Below, in pieces: positions 1 through 6,259 of a stretch of DNA of 8,779 nt. The stretch is from Bacteroidales bacterium (lineage in GTDB: Bacteria > Bacteroidota > Bacteroidia > Bacteroidales > WCHB1-69). The translations under genes and the position numbers were made by a program. The DNA is taken from the NCBI GenBank assembly GCA_012838875.1, contig DUOL01000103.1:1-8779 (forward strand). The letters are read 5' to 3'. Every line of letters begins with the position of its first letter. Position 1 is the first letter of the stretch. The notes beneath the pieces were generated by a model. It ran no database searches and was not told where the DNA came from. It worked only from the letters and a program-made list of their open reading frames with translations.

Positions 1-356
1 GCAACATTTTTGGCGAACTTGCTTTGCAAACGGCATACTTACAAGGGGAAGAGTGGTTAGAACAGTTGCTTGATTATCTAACCTCGAACGTGCAATTTAC
101 GAAAGAACTTTTAGCAGCGAAATGCCCCGAAATTACTACGTATCAACATGAAGCAACTTATGTTTTGTGGGTGAATTTCAAAAATTGCGGTATGTGTCAT
201 GAGCACCTACGAGAGAAATTAATTAAAAATGCCAAATTAGCGTTGAATGATGGTACTATTTTCGGTACAGGTGGAGAGTGCCATTTTAGAATGAATTTGG
301 CTTGTCCAAAATCCACTATTCAAGAGGCGGTAAATAGACTATCGGACGTGTTCTAA
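1..356 (+). CDS. MalY/PatB-type PLP-dependent C-S lyase or aminotransferase, C-terminal fragment
   Basis: This is the 3' end of a fold-type I PLP enzyme; the start, cofactor lysine and most of the large domain lie left of the window. The open frame begins at base 3 with NIFGELALQTAYLQGEEWLE and gives 117 residues to the TAA. The small C-terminal domain carries the family's late motif: GTIFGTGGE followed by FRMNLACPKS, where the arginine is the one that binds the substrate carboxylate in class I/II aminotransferases. This layout is typical of MalY/PatB, which cleave cystathionine or cysteine to ammonia, pyruvate and a thiol in the cytosol. A related aminotransferase activity cannot be excluded without the N-terminal half. 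The lipoprotein start follows 25 bp after the stop on the same strand, suggesting cotranscription. The family call is firm; the substrate is inferred. Confidence 0.85.
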   Translation, partial: NIFGELALQTAYLQGEEWLEQLLDYLTSNVQFTKELLAAKCPEITTYQHEATYVLWVNFKNCGMCHEHLREKLIKNAKLALNDGTIFGTGGECHFRMNLACPKSTIQEAVNRLSDVF

Positions 357-381
357 CTGATTGATTAAGAATAAAATGATT

Positions 382-891
382 ATGAAAAAATATATTTATT
401 TCCTTTTTTTATGTGCTATTTTTCTTCTTTTTTCTTGTAAGAAGAAAGAGCCTTTTTCAGAAATTCCTGCAATTTCGTTCGTCAGTTTTAGTAAAATTAA
501 CGATGGTAGCGGGTCGGATAATCAAGGGAAACTTACGATTGCTTTTCAAGACGGAGACGGTGATTTAGGTCTTGATGAAGGTGATATTAATCCTCCGTTC
601 GACACCTCATCGGTCTATTATTACAATTTTTTTGTTGATTATTATAAAAAGCAGAATGGCGAGTTTGTGCTTCTTTCTACTATGAGTGATTCAAGACATG
701 CACGTTTCCCTCGCTTAAGCGACGATGTTCCGGAATCTATAGAGGGCGAACTTTCTGTTACACTTTATATTAACACTTACGATTTTTCTACTGTGTACGA
801 TACGTTAAAATTGGAGTGTTTTATTGTGGATAGGGCTTTAAACCACAGTAATGTCATTATCACACCTGAAATAGTCGTAAAAAAGAGATAA
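382..891 (+). CDS. Bacteroidota DGDGDLG-type lipoprotein, function unknown
   Basis: A 169-residue predicted lipoprotein. I chose the ATG at 382 because it puts a lysine pair directly before the hydrophobic stretch (MKKYIYFLFLCAIFLLFSC), a textbook signal peptide with lipobox L16-F-S-C19. A TTG at 361 and an ATG at 376 are in frame but would only lengthen the N-terminus. After Cys19 comes KKKEPF, then an acidic segment FQDGDGDLGLDEGD (residues 56-69) and beta-rich sequence ending in VVKKR. Lipoproteins with an F-x-DGDGD-[IL]-GL motif are common and uncharacterised in Bacteroidota. The aspartate spacing resembles a calcium-binding loop, but that is inference. It is presumably anchored in the outer membrane after SPII processing. 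It lies 25 bp after the C-S lyase gene and ends at a strong hairpin terminator. No function can be assigned from sequence. Confidence 0.8.
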   Translation: MKKYIYFLFLCAIFLLFSCKKKEPFSEIPAISFVSFSKINDGSGSDNQGKLTIAFQDGDGDLGLDEGDINPPFDTSSVYYYNFFVDYYKKQNGEFVLLSTMSDSRHARFPRLSDDVPESIEGELSVTLYINTYDFSTVYDTLKLECFIVDRALNHSNVIITPEIVVKKR

Positions 892-901
892 AGTTTTTTA
901 A

Positions 902-2188
902 TTACACTACTATAACTATATAGTAGTTTTTCTTCCCTTTTTGAATTAAAATATATTTTTGATTAATCAAAGATTCATGTGAAAAAGTATACGTATCATC
1001 AATTTTTGATTTGTTAACCGAAATGGCGTTATCTTTTAGCATTCTTCGCACTTCGCTTTTTGACGGGAATATCTCTGTCATTTCCGCAAGAAAATCTTCA
1101 ACGGCAATAGGTTTTTCGAGTAACGTTTTTTCAATTTTTATTTGCGGTACGCCTTCAAAAACGGAGAAAAACATTTTTTCCGACAGTTTGCTTAGTTGTT
1201 GAGCCGTGCCTTTGCCGAAAAGGATTTCAGAAGCATTTACAGCGGCTTCGTAATCTTCTAGCGAGTGCGTTCTTATAGTAAGCTCTTTAGCTAATTTCTT
1301 TTGCAAAATTCTTAAATGCGGAGCGTTATCGTGTTCTTTTTCTAATGTTTCAATCTTTGCTTTAGAAAGAAGGGAGAAAATGCGGATATACTTTTTACTA
1401 TCTTCGTCGGAGCAGTTGAGCCAAAATTGATAAAAAGCGTATGGAGAGGTTTTTTCGGGGTCTAACCAAACATTGCCGCTTTCTGTTTTACCAAATTTTC
1501 CGCCGTCTGCTTTCGTTATTAGTGGGCAGGTCAGTGCGAAGGCTTCTTGTCCCGTTTTTCGTCTTATAAGTTCGATGCCTGTGGTAATATTTCCCCATTG
1601 GTCGGAACCTCCCATTTGCAGCTTGCACTGAAAATGTTCGTGTAGATGAAAAAAGTCGTAACCTTGAGCCAATTGGTACGAAAATTCCGTAAAAGACATA
1701 CCGTCCCCTTCGCCTGCAATTCTTTTTTTTACGGAATCTTTTGCCATCATATAGTTCACGGTCAGATGTTTTCCGATATCACGGATAAAGTCTAAAAAAG
1801 AAAACTTACTTAGCCAGTCGTAGTTATTGAGCAGTAAGGCGCGATTTTTCTCCGTTGAGTCAAAATCTAAAAATTTTTTCAGTTGTTTTTGAATAGCTTG
1901 TTGATTATGACGCAAAGTTTCTTCTGTCAGCAAATTACGTTCTTGAGATTTACCTGAGGGGTCGCCAATCATGCCGGTAGCACCTCCTAAAATAACAATA
2001 GGGCGGTGTCCGCAACGTTGAAAGTGATTTAGAATCATCACGCTCACTAAGTGTCCGATATGTAGTGAATCTGCCGTAGGGTCAATCCCTACGTAGCCTG
2101 ATGTCATCTCTTTGTTAAGTTGCTCTTCCGTGCCGGGGGTCATGTCGTGAATCATTCCACGCCATCTTAATTCATCAACAAAATTCAT
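902..2188 (-). CDS. tyrS: Tyrosyl-tRNA synthetase (TyrRS)
   Basis: Complete 428-residue class I aminoacyl-tRNA synthetase that charges tRNA-Tyr with tyrosine using ATP in the cytosol. Visible signatures: YVGIDPTADSLHIGHL (32-47) with the HIGH motif at 43-46, the tyrosine-pocket motif QMGGSDQWGN (191-200), and the KMSKS equivalent KFGKT (231-235), which is the variant used by the E. coli TyrS class. A C-terminal S4-like tRNA-binding domain spans about 376-420 (SEVRRMLKDNAISVNK). Length matches the family. The ATG at 2188 is the natural start, since the family begins just before an ELRWRG segment. The last residues, YYIVIVV, are encoded by the hairpin that serves as terminator for the opposing lipoprotein gene; only 10 bp separate the two stop codons. 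Transcription probably starts from the -7 element near 2258-2265. Confidence 0.97.
   Translation of the reverse strand: MNFVDELRWRGMIHDMTPGTEEQLNKEMTSGYVGIDPTADSLHIGHLVSVMILNHFQRCGHRPIVILGGATGMIGDPSGKSQERNLLTEETLRHNQQAIQKQLKKFLDFDSTEKNRALLLNNYDWLSKFSFLDFIRDIGKHLTVNYMMAKDSVKKRIAGEGDGMSFTEFSYQLAQGYDFFHLHEHFQCKLQMGGSDQWGNITTGIELIRRKTGQEAFALTCPLITKADGGKFGKTESGNVWLDPEKTSPYAFYQFWLNCSDEDSKKYIRIFSLLSKAKIETLEKEHDNAPHLRILQKKLAKELTIRTHSLEDYEAAVNASEILFGKGTAQQLSKLSEKMFFSVFEGVPQIKIEKTLLEKPIAVEDFLAEMTEIFPSKSEVRRMLKDNAISVNKSKIDDTYTFSHESLINQKYILIQKGKKNYYIVIVV
906..931 (+). terminator. Intrinsic terminator of the lipoprotein unit, nested in tyrS 3' end
   Basis: ACTACTATA (906-914) pairs perfectly with TATAGTAGT (919-927) around the four-base loop ACTA. 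The stem runs into five T (927-931) on the + strand, so it fits rho-independent termination of the rightward lipoprotein transcript, 14 bp after its stop codon. On the - strand the hairpin is followed by GTAATTAAAAAAC, which is not T-rich, so it should not end tyrS transcription efficiently. The element lies wholly inside the last codons of the convergent tyrS. Confidence 0.75.
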
Positions 2189-2257
2189 TATTCTTAGACT
2201 TTATTCGATTAATAATAATTTTTTCTCGTAATTTCAAAAGTTATTCTATTTCTTTTG

Positions 2258-2288
2258 CAAAAATACATTTTTTTAAAGTTGTTTAAAA
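2258..2288 (-). promoter_or_regulatory. Predicted Bacteroidota-type promoter for tyrS
   Basis: On the - strand TATTTTTG (2265-2258) matches the TAnnTTTG -7 consensus exactly. It is preceded by TTTT (2288-2285), a 3-of-4 match to the -33 TTTG, across a 19-bp spacer, which is the usual distance. The start site would lie near 2251, giving a leader of roughly 60 nt before the tyrS ATG. I see no T-box-like or other structured leader. AT richness makes chance matches possible, so this is a prediction from position and fit. Confidence 0.6.
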
Positions 2289-2429
2289 GAAAGCTTTAAA
2301 AGTTTTCTATTTTAAAAAATATTTTAGAAGTTATTGTCGGTTATTACTGCAAAATTTTCGAATATGCCAAGCATTCGACAAGTGTTCGTAAAATGGAACT
2401 TTTTTATCTCTATTCTTTTTAAAAAAGAG

Positions 2430-2459
2430 TTTTTTATATTGAAAAATCTTGTATTTTTG
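2430..2459 (+). promoter_or_regulatory. Predicted Bacteroidota-type promoter for apt (and perhaps ilvE)
   Basis: TATTTTTG (2452-2459) followed by C matches the -7 consensus TAnnTTTG and is a common form in Bacteroidales. The -33 element is weak: only a T-run (TTTT, 2430-2433) lies at an 18-bp spacing. The start site would fall near 2466, about 50 nt before the apt ATG. ilvE follows apt after 47 bp without a clear promoter or terminator between them, so this promoter may serve both. Confidence 0.55.
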
Positions 2460-2515
2460 CATATTGTATGACTAAAATTAAATCAATTTAATAATAAAAT
2501 TTAATAGTAAAGATT

Positions 2516-3031
2516 ATGATTAATATTAATAAAGTAAGAACCGTAAATGATTTTCCGGTACCGGGAATTAAATTTTATGACATAACCACGGTTTTAAATG
2601 ATCCTGAAGAGTTTCAAAATATTTTTAATGCTTTACTTGAAGAGGCAAAAAAAATGCGTCCGGACGTGATTGTTGCTTTAGAGGCAAGAGGTTATTTATT
2701 TGGTCCCGCCTTGGCGTTAGCTTTAAATATTCCTTTTGCGCCTATTCGTAAAATGGGGAAACTTCCGTATCAGACGCACAAAGTCTCTTATCAGTTGGAA
2801 TATGGGGTCGCAACGATTGAAATGCATGTCGATGCTATAAAAACGAATCAAAGAGTATTGCTTTTTGATGATATTTTAGCTACCGGTGGAACTTGTAACG
2901 CTGCAATAAATCTCATCAATAATTTCACCCCTGAAGCTATCACAGTACTCGTTTTCATGGAGTTAAAAGCTCTAAATGGACGAGCACAGCTACAAGGTAT
3001 AGAAAAATTTACAAGTTTAGCACTCATTTAG
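2516..3031 (+). CDS. apt: Adenine phosphoribosyltransferase
   Basis: Complete 171-residue type I phosphoribosyltransferase that joins adenine and PRPP to give AMP and pyrophosphate (purine salvage, cytosol). The sequence shows the APT hallmarks in order: FPVPGIKFYDIT (13-24) of the N-terminal hood, EARGYLFGPALA (57-68), the flexible-loop/base segment IRKMGKLPYQT (77-87), and the PRPP-binding motif VLLFDDILATGGT (114-126) with its acidic pair D118/D119. Length is normal for the family. The ATG at 2516 gives the standard N-terminus about 12 residues before the FPxPGI motif; no Shine-Dalgarno site is visible, only an A-rich stretch. It starts a rightward unit divergent from tyrS, with ilvE 47 bp downstream. 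No missing active-site residue was seen. Confidence 0.96.
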   Translation: MININKVRTVNDFPVPGIKFYDITTVLNDPEEFQNIFNALLEEAKKMRPDVIVALEARGYLFGPALALALNIPFAPIRKMGKLPYQTHKVSYQLEYGVATIEMHVDAIKTNQRVLLFDDILATGGTCNAAINLINNFTPEAITVLVFMELKALNGRAQLQGIEKFTSLALI

Positions 3032-3078
3032 TTTTTGATATTGACAATAAATTAAATTAAAATTAAAATATTCTACTT

Positions 3079-4101
3079 ATGAAAAACATTGATTGGAAAA
3101 ACTTATCTTTCGGTTATGTAAAAACCGATTACAACGTTCGTTGTTACTACAGAAACGGAGAATGGGGGAAAATTGAAACGAGTTCCTCCGAACATATTCC
3201 TATGCACATGGCGGCAACTTGTTTGCATTATGGTCAAGAAGCTTTTGAAGGAATGAAAGCTTATCGTGGGAAAGACGGACAAGTTCGTTTATTCCGTTGG
3301 GAAGAGAATTGCAAACGGTTGGAACGTTCTGCTGAGGCTATTATGATGCAGCCCGTTCCGATGGAAATTTTTAGAGATGCTTGTTTCAAAGTGATAGCTC
3401 TAAACAAGGATTATATTCCTCCTTATGGAACCGGCGGTTCTCTCTATATTCGTCCGTTACTTATCGGTACGGGAGCGAAAGTAGGGGTAAGTCCTGCTGA
3501 TGAGTATCTATTTATAATTTTTGTTACGCCCGTAGGACCTTATTTTAAAGAAGGTTTTAAGCCCGTGAAGATGCAATTGGCAAGAGATTATGACCGTGCT
3601 GCTCCACTAGGAACCGGACACGTGAAAGTGGGAGGAAATTACGCCGCGAGCTTACGTGCAGGAGTTAGAGCTCACAAAGAAGGGTATGCCGCTACGATTT
3701 TTGCAGACGCTAAAACAAAACAATATATTGACGAAGCAGGTCCCGCTAACTTTTTTGGTATTAAAAACGGTAAATATATTACCCCTGACTCTCACACGAT
3801 ACTTCCGTCTATTACAAATATGAGTTTACGCGAACTTGCAAAAGATGTGGGCTTAGTTGTGGAAAATAGAAATATTCCGATTGAAGAATTAGCCACTTTT
3901 GAAGAAGCCGGCGCTTGCGGAACTGCCGCAGTTATATCACCGATTGAGGTAATTCACGATAGAGAGACCGGAAAAGTTTATCAAATTTCCAAAAATGGCG
4001 AGCCAGGACCTTGGTCGCAAAAACTATATAACTACCTGACAGGCATACAGTTCGGCGAGGTTGAAGATAAATTCAATTGGTGTACGGTTGTTCCCTGTTA
4101 A
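3079..4101 (+). CDS. ilvE: Branched-chain amino acid aminotransferase
   Basis: Complete 340-residue class IV PLP enzyme that exchanges amino groups between 2-oxoglutarate/glutamate and the branched-chain oxo acids or amino acids (last step of leucine, isoleucine and valine synthesis; cytosol). Visible motifs: HYGQEAFEGMKAYRG (50-64), LYIRPLLIGTG (122-132), GTGHVKVGGNYAAS (178-191) with K183 as the Schiff-base lysine, EAGPANFFG (219-227) with E219 near the pyridine nitrogen, and the phosphate-binding GTAAVISPI (281-289). Length and motifs match the longer BCAT type rather than the roughly 300-residue E. coli IlvE form. The start at 3079 is supported by the family-typical N-terminus about 60 residues before the EGMKAYR motif. 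It may share a transcript with apt. Downstream there is no convincing terminator before the next promoter. Confidence 0.95.
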   Translation: MKNIDWKNLSFGYVKTDYNVRCYYRNGEWGKIETSSSEHIPMHMAATCLHYGQEAFEGMKAYRGKDGQVRLFRWEENCKRLERSAEAIMMQPVPMEIFRDACFKVIALNKDYIPPYGTGGSLYIRPLLIGTGAKVGVSPADEYLFIIFVTPVGPYFKEGFKPVKMQLARDYDRAAPLGTGHVKVGGNYAASLRAGVRAHKEGYAATIFADAKTKQYIDEAGPANFFGIKNGKYITPDSHTILPSITNMSLRELAKDVGLVVENRNIPIEELATFEEAGACGTAAVISPIEVIHDRETGKVYQISKNGEPGPWSQKLYNYLTGIQFGEVEDKFNWCTVVPC

Positions 4102-4154
4102 CATTATTTAACTTTTCAACAGCTAAAAAATAGATTAACTATCTGAATTATGCG

Positions 4155-4162
4155 TAATTTTG
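4155..4162 (+). promoter_or_regulatory. Predicted -7 promoter element for the small lipoprotein gene
   Basis: TAATTTTG followed by C matches the Bacteroidota -7 consensus TAnnTTTG, 43 bp before the ATG at 4206. No good -33 TTTG lies at the usual 19-20 bp distance, so only the -7 element is called. It suggests the small gene is transcribed independently of ilvE. Confidence 0.5.
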
Positions 4163-4205
4163 CATTCAAATTTTATTAAACAATTTTTAAATTAAAAAGA
4201 GAAAA

Positions 4206-4382
4206 ATGAAAAAAGTATTTGCTATTCTTACAGTAGCTGCATTTGTTTTCGCAGCATGTGGTCAAAAAAAAGTAGAAACTGAAACTACCGAACCTGTACA
4301 AGAAGTAACCGAACAAACCGCACCAGCTGAAGAAGCTCCCGTTGAAGCTGATACGAATGTTGCTGAAATGCCGGTTGAATAA
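4206..4382 (+). CDS. Small acidic lipoprotein, 58 residues, function unknown
   Basis: A short gene easily missed by length cut-offs. The product begins MKKVFAILTVAAFVFAACG, a classic lipoprotein signal peptide with lipobox F15-A-A-C18 and glycine at +2. The remaining 40 residues are almost entirely E, T, P, V, A and Q (ETETTEPVQEVTEQTAPAEE and similar), hence acidic, probably disordered and without predicted folded domain. Such tiny KKxxA...CG lipoproteins with a Glu/Ala/Pro tail are frequent in Bacteroidales, but no role is known to me. Support for being real: the complete signal peptide, an A/G-rich stretch AAAAAGAGAAAA directly before the ATG, a -7 promoter element 43 bp upstream and a strong terminator 29 bp after the stop. 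Location is expected to be an inner or outer membrane anchor facing the periplasm or surface. Confidence 0.82.
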   Translation: MKKVFAILTVAAFVFAACGQKKVETETTEPVQEVTEQTAPAEEAPVEADTNVAEMPVE

Positions 4383-4411
4383 GAAATTTGTTTTCTTATT
4401 GCTTAAAATAA

Positions 4412-4446
4412 AAGGGATACCTAAATAAATAGGTATCCTTTTTTTT
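4412..4446. terminator. Bidirectional intrinsic terminator
   Basis: GGATACCTA (4415-4423) pairs with TAGGTATCC (4430-4438) around the loop AATAAA; a G-U pair and A-T pairs extend the stem. On the + strand it runs into eight T (4439-4446), ending the small lipoprotein transcript. On the - strand the same hairpin is followed by CTTTTATTTTAAG, so it can also stop the leftward batC-to-phosphomutase operon, whose last stop codon lies about 70 bp away. Confidence 0.85.
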
Positions 4447-4513
4447 CTTCAGACAAATACTTAGAGAAATCAGAATGCGAAATTTTCTGAAATAGTGATT
4501 ATAAAAGATGAAT

Positions 4514-6259
4514 TTATGATTCCGTATTCACTAAATCCCTCAAAAAATCTTCTATTGTTTTAATCTTTTGGGTTAATTGTTGATTAATGAGTGCAAAATC
4601 TTTTTTACTCCGTAATTCACCTTTAACAGCCATGTAAATTTTAATTTTCGGCTCCGTTCCCGAAGGACGTATCGTAATTTTAGAATTATCTTCCGTTATA
4701 AATTGTAAAACATTGGATTTTGGCAATGAGATTTTTTGAGTTTTGTTGTTTTTCACATCATAACTACACTGAGTTAAATAGTCATGAATAGTAGTGATTT
4801 TTGAATTGGCAATGGATTTGGGAGGAGTATTTCTCAATTCCAGCATCTTATTTTGTATTGCTTCGGCACCGCTTTTTCCCTTTTTAGTTATGGAAAATAA
4901 CGATTCCTTGTAAAAGCCGTACTTGACATATAGCTCTTTCAAAAGTTCAAAAGGGGTTGTATTTTGATTTTTCAAATGGGCGGTAAGTTCAGCCATAAGG
5001 CAACATGCGGACACGGCGTCTTTATCACGAACAAAATCTCCGACAAGCATTCCGTAACTCTCTTCCCCACCAATGATGAATTGCTTTTTGTTTTCATTCT
5101 CACTAATCTTTTCTGCAATGTACTTAAAACCGGTTAATACATTTTCACACTCTACCTTGAAATCTTTTGCAATTTCCAATATTATGTCTGTAGTAACAAT
5201 CGTTTTAGCAATAAATTGATTGCCATTGAGCTTGTTATGGTTTTTCCACTCTTGGAGCAAATAATAGATGAGTAATGTAGCCACCATATTACCGTTTAAA
5301 AGCTCTAATTTATTTTCATCATTTCGCACGGCAACGCCCATGCGGTCGGTGTCGGGATCTGTCGCAAGTACTAAACAGCAACCTTGCTCTTCGCCTTGTT
5401 GCAACGCCATTGACATCGTCAATTTCTCTTCCGGGTTGGGCGATAAAACAGTGGGGAAATTGCCGTCTGGGGTTGCTTGCTCGTGAACAATCCGTAGGTT
5501 GTTAAAACCGAACATCTTTAATGCTTTGGGTATTAATGTAATACCGGTTCCGTGAAGAGGGGAGTAAATTATCGGTAAGTTTGCTTGTTTTAGAATAGAG
5601 TCAGGATTTAATGATAGGCTTTTAATCTTGTTTAAGTAAATTTCATCGATTTTTTCTCCTATTAATTGGATATATTCGTTGTTTCCTTCCCAATTAATTT
5701 CACTATTGGTTTTAATTTTTCGGATTTCTGTAAGAATATTTTTGTCGTGCGGTGGAACTAATTGAGCCCCGTCATTCCAAAAGACCTTGTAACCATTATA
5801 TTCTTTAGGATTGTGGGAGGCGGTTACCATAATTCCGGCTTGACATTGGAGGTGACGAACAGTAAACGAAAGCTCGGGCAAGGGACGCAAATCTTCAAAA
5901 AGGTAGCAATGTATCTTATTGGCAGACAAGATTTGCGAGGCAATTTCGGAAAAATAACGACTGTTATTTCGCGAGTCGTAGGCAATTGCAATTTTTATTC
6001 TTTCTGAAGGGTAGAGTTGATGAAGGTAGTTTGCAATAGCTTGCGTAGCCGCACCGATTGTATATTTATTCATTCGGTTAGGTCCTATTCCCATAATACC
6101 ACGCAATCCGCCGGTTCCGAACTCTAACTCTTTATAAAAAGCATCTGCAAATTCTTCAGGATTTTTTTCTTTTAATTGCAAAATTTGAGTCTTCACTTCT
6201 TGTGGGTAATCACCTTGTAACCACTTATTTACATTTTTTTCCAATGGGTTGTTTTGCAT
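4514..6259 (-). CDS. Phosphoglucomutase/phosphomannomutase family protein
   Basis: Complete 581-residue alpha-D-phosphohexomutase, which moves phosphate between C1 and C6 of glucose or mannose via a phosphoserine in the cytosol. All four active-site elements are present: FGTGGLRG (48-55), the catalytic loop TASHNP (146-151) with S148 as phosphoserine, the metal loop DPDTDR (301-306), the sugar-binding GGEESYG (397-403) and the phosphate-binding RPSGTEPK (531-538). The length matches the long PgcA/PGM2-like class common in Bacteroidota rather than the roughly 450-residue ManB or GlmM. Whether it prefers glucose, mannose or ribose/deoxyribose phosphates cannot be told from sequence. The ATG at 6259 gives the family N-terminus (KNVNKWLQGDY); the next Met is at residue 63, already inside domain 1. 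The first 35 bp overlap the end of aroC in another frame, suggesting translational coupling. Confidence 0.93.
   Translation of the reverse strand: MQNNPLEKNVNKWLQGDYPQEVKTQILQLKEKNPEEFADAFYKELEFGTGGLRGIMGIGPNRMNKYTIGAATQAIANYLHQLYPSERIKIAIAYDSRNNSRYFSEIASQILSANKIHCYLFEDLRPLPELSFTVRHLQCQAGIMVTASHNPKEYNGYKVFWNDGAQLVPPHDKNILTEIRKIKTNSEINWEGNNEYIQLIGEKIDEIYLNKIKSLSLNPDSILKQANLPIIYSPLHGTGITLIPKALKMFGFNNLRIVHEQATPDGNFPTVLSPNPEEKLTMSMALQQGEEQGCCLVLATDPDTDRMGVAVRNDENKLELLNGNMVATLLIYYLLQEWKNHNKLNGNQFIAKTIVTTDIILEIAKDFKVECENVLTGFKYIAEKISENENKKQFIIGGEESYGMLVGDFVRDKDAVSACCLMAELTAHLKNQNTTPFELLKELYVKYGFYKESLFSITKKGKSGAEAIQNKMLELRNTPPKSIANSKITTIHDYLTQCSYDVKNNKTQKISLPKSNVLQFITEDNSKITIRPSGTEPKIKIYMAVKGELRSKKDFALINQQLTQKIKTIEDFLRDLVNTES

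Larger units (their letters stand above)
2189..2515. other. Divergent intergenic region between tyrS and apt
   Basis: These 327 bp hold no plausible gene: reading frames are short and stop-rich. The region is strongly AT-rich and contains outward-facing -7 elements for tyrS (near 2258) and apt (near 2452). The 160 bp between them show only a weak bulged hairpin (CGAATATGC, CAA loop, GCATTCG; 2359-2377) without a T-tract, and A/T homopolymer tracts. No tRNA, riboswitch or operator could be recognised. Confidence 0.6.

Noticed and set aside
2359..2377. Bulged inverted repeat CGAATATGC-CAA-GCATTCG in the tyrS/apt region
   Set aside because: The stem is short with a bulge, there is no T-tract and no link to a promoter; such repeats are expected by chance in AT-rich DNA.
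4097..4117. Possible terminator after ilvE (GTTAA, six-base loop, TTAAC, then TTTTC)
   Set aside because: The stem has five pairs, mostly A-T, and the T-run is only four, so it is too weak to call.
5268..6007. Two + strand frames (5268-5486 and 5762-6007) opposite the phosphomutase gene
   Set aside because: Antisense to a well-conserved enzyme; no motifs and no promoter-like sequence nearby.
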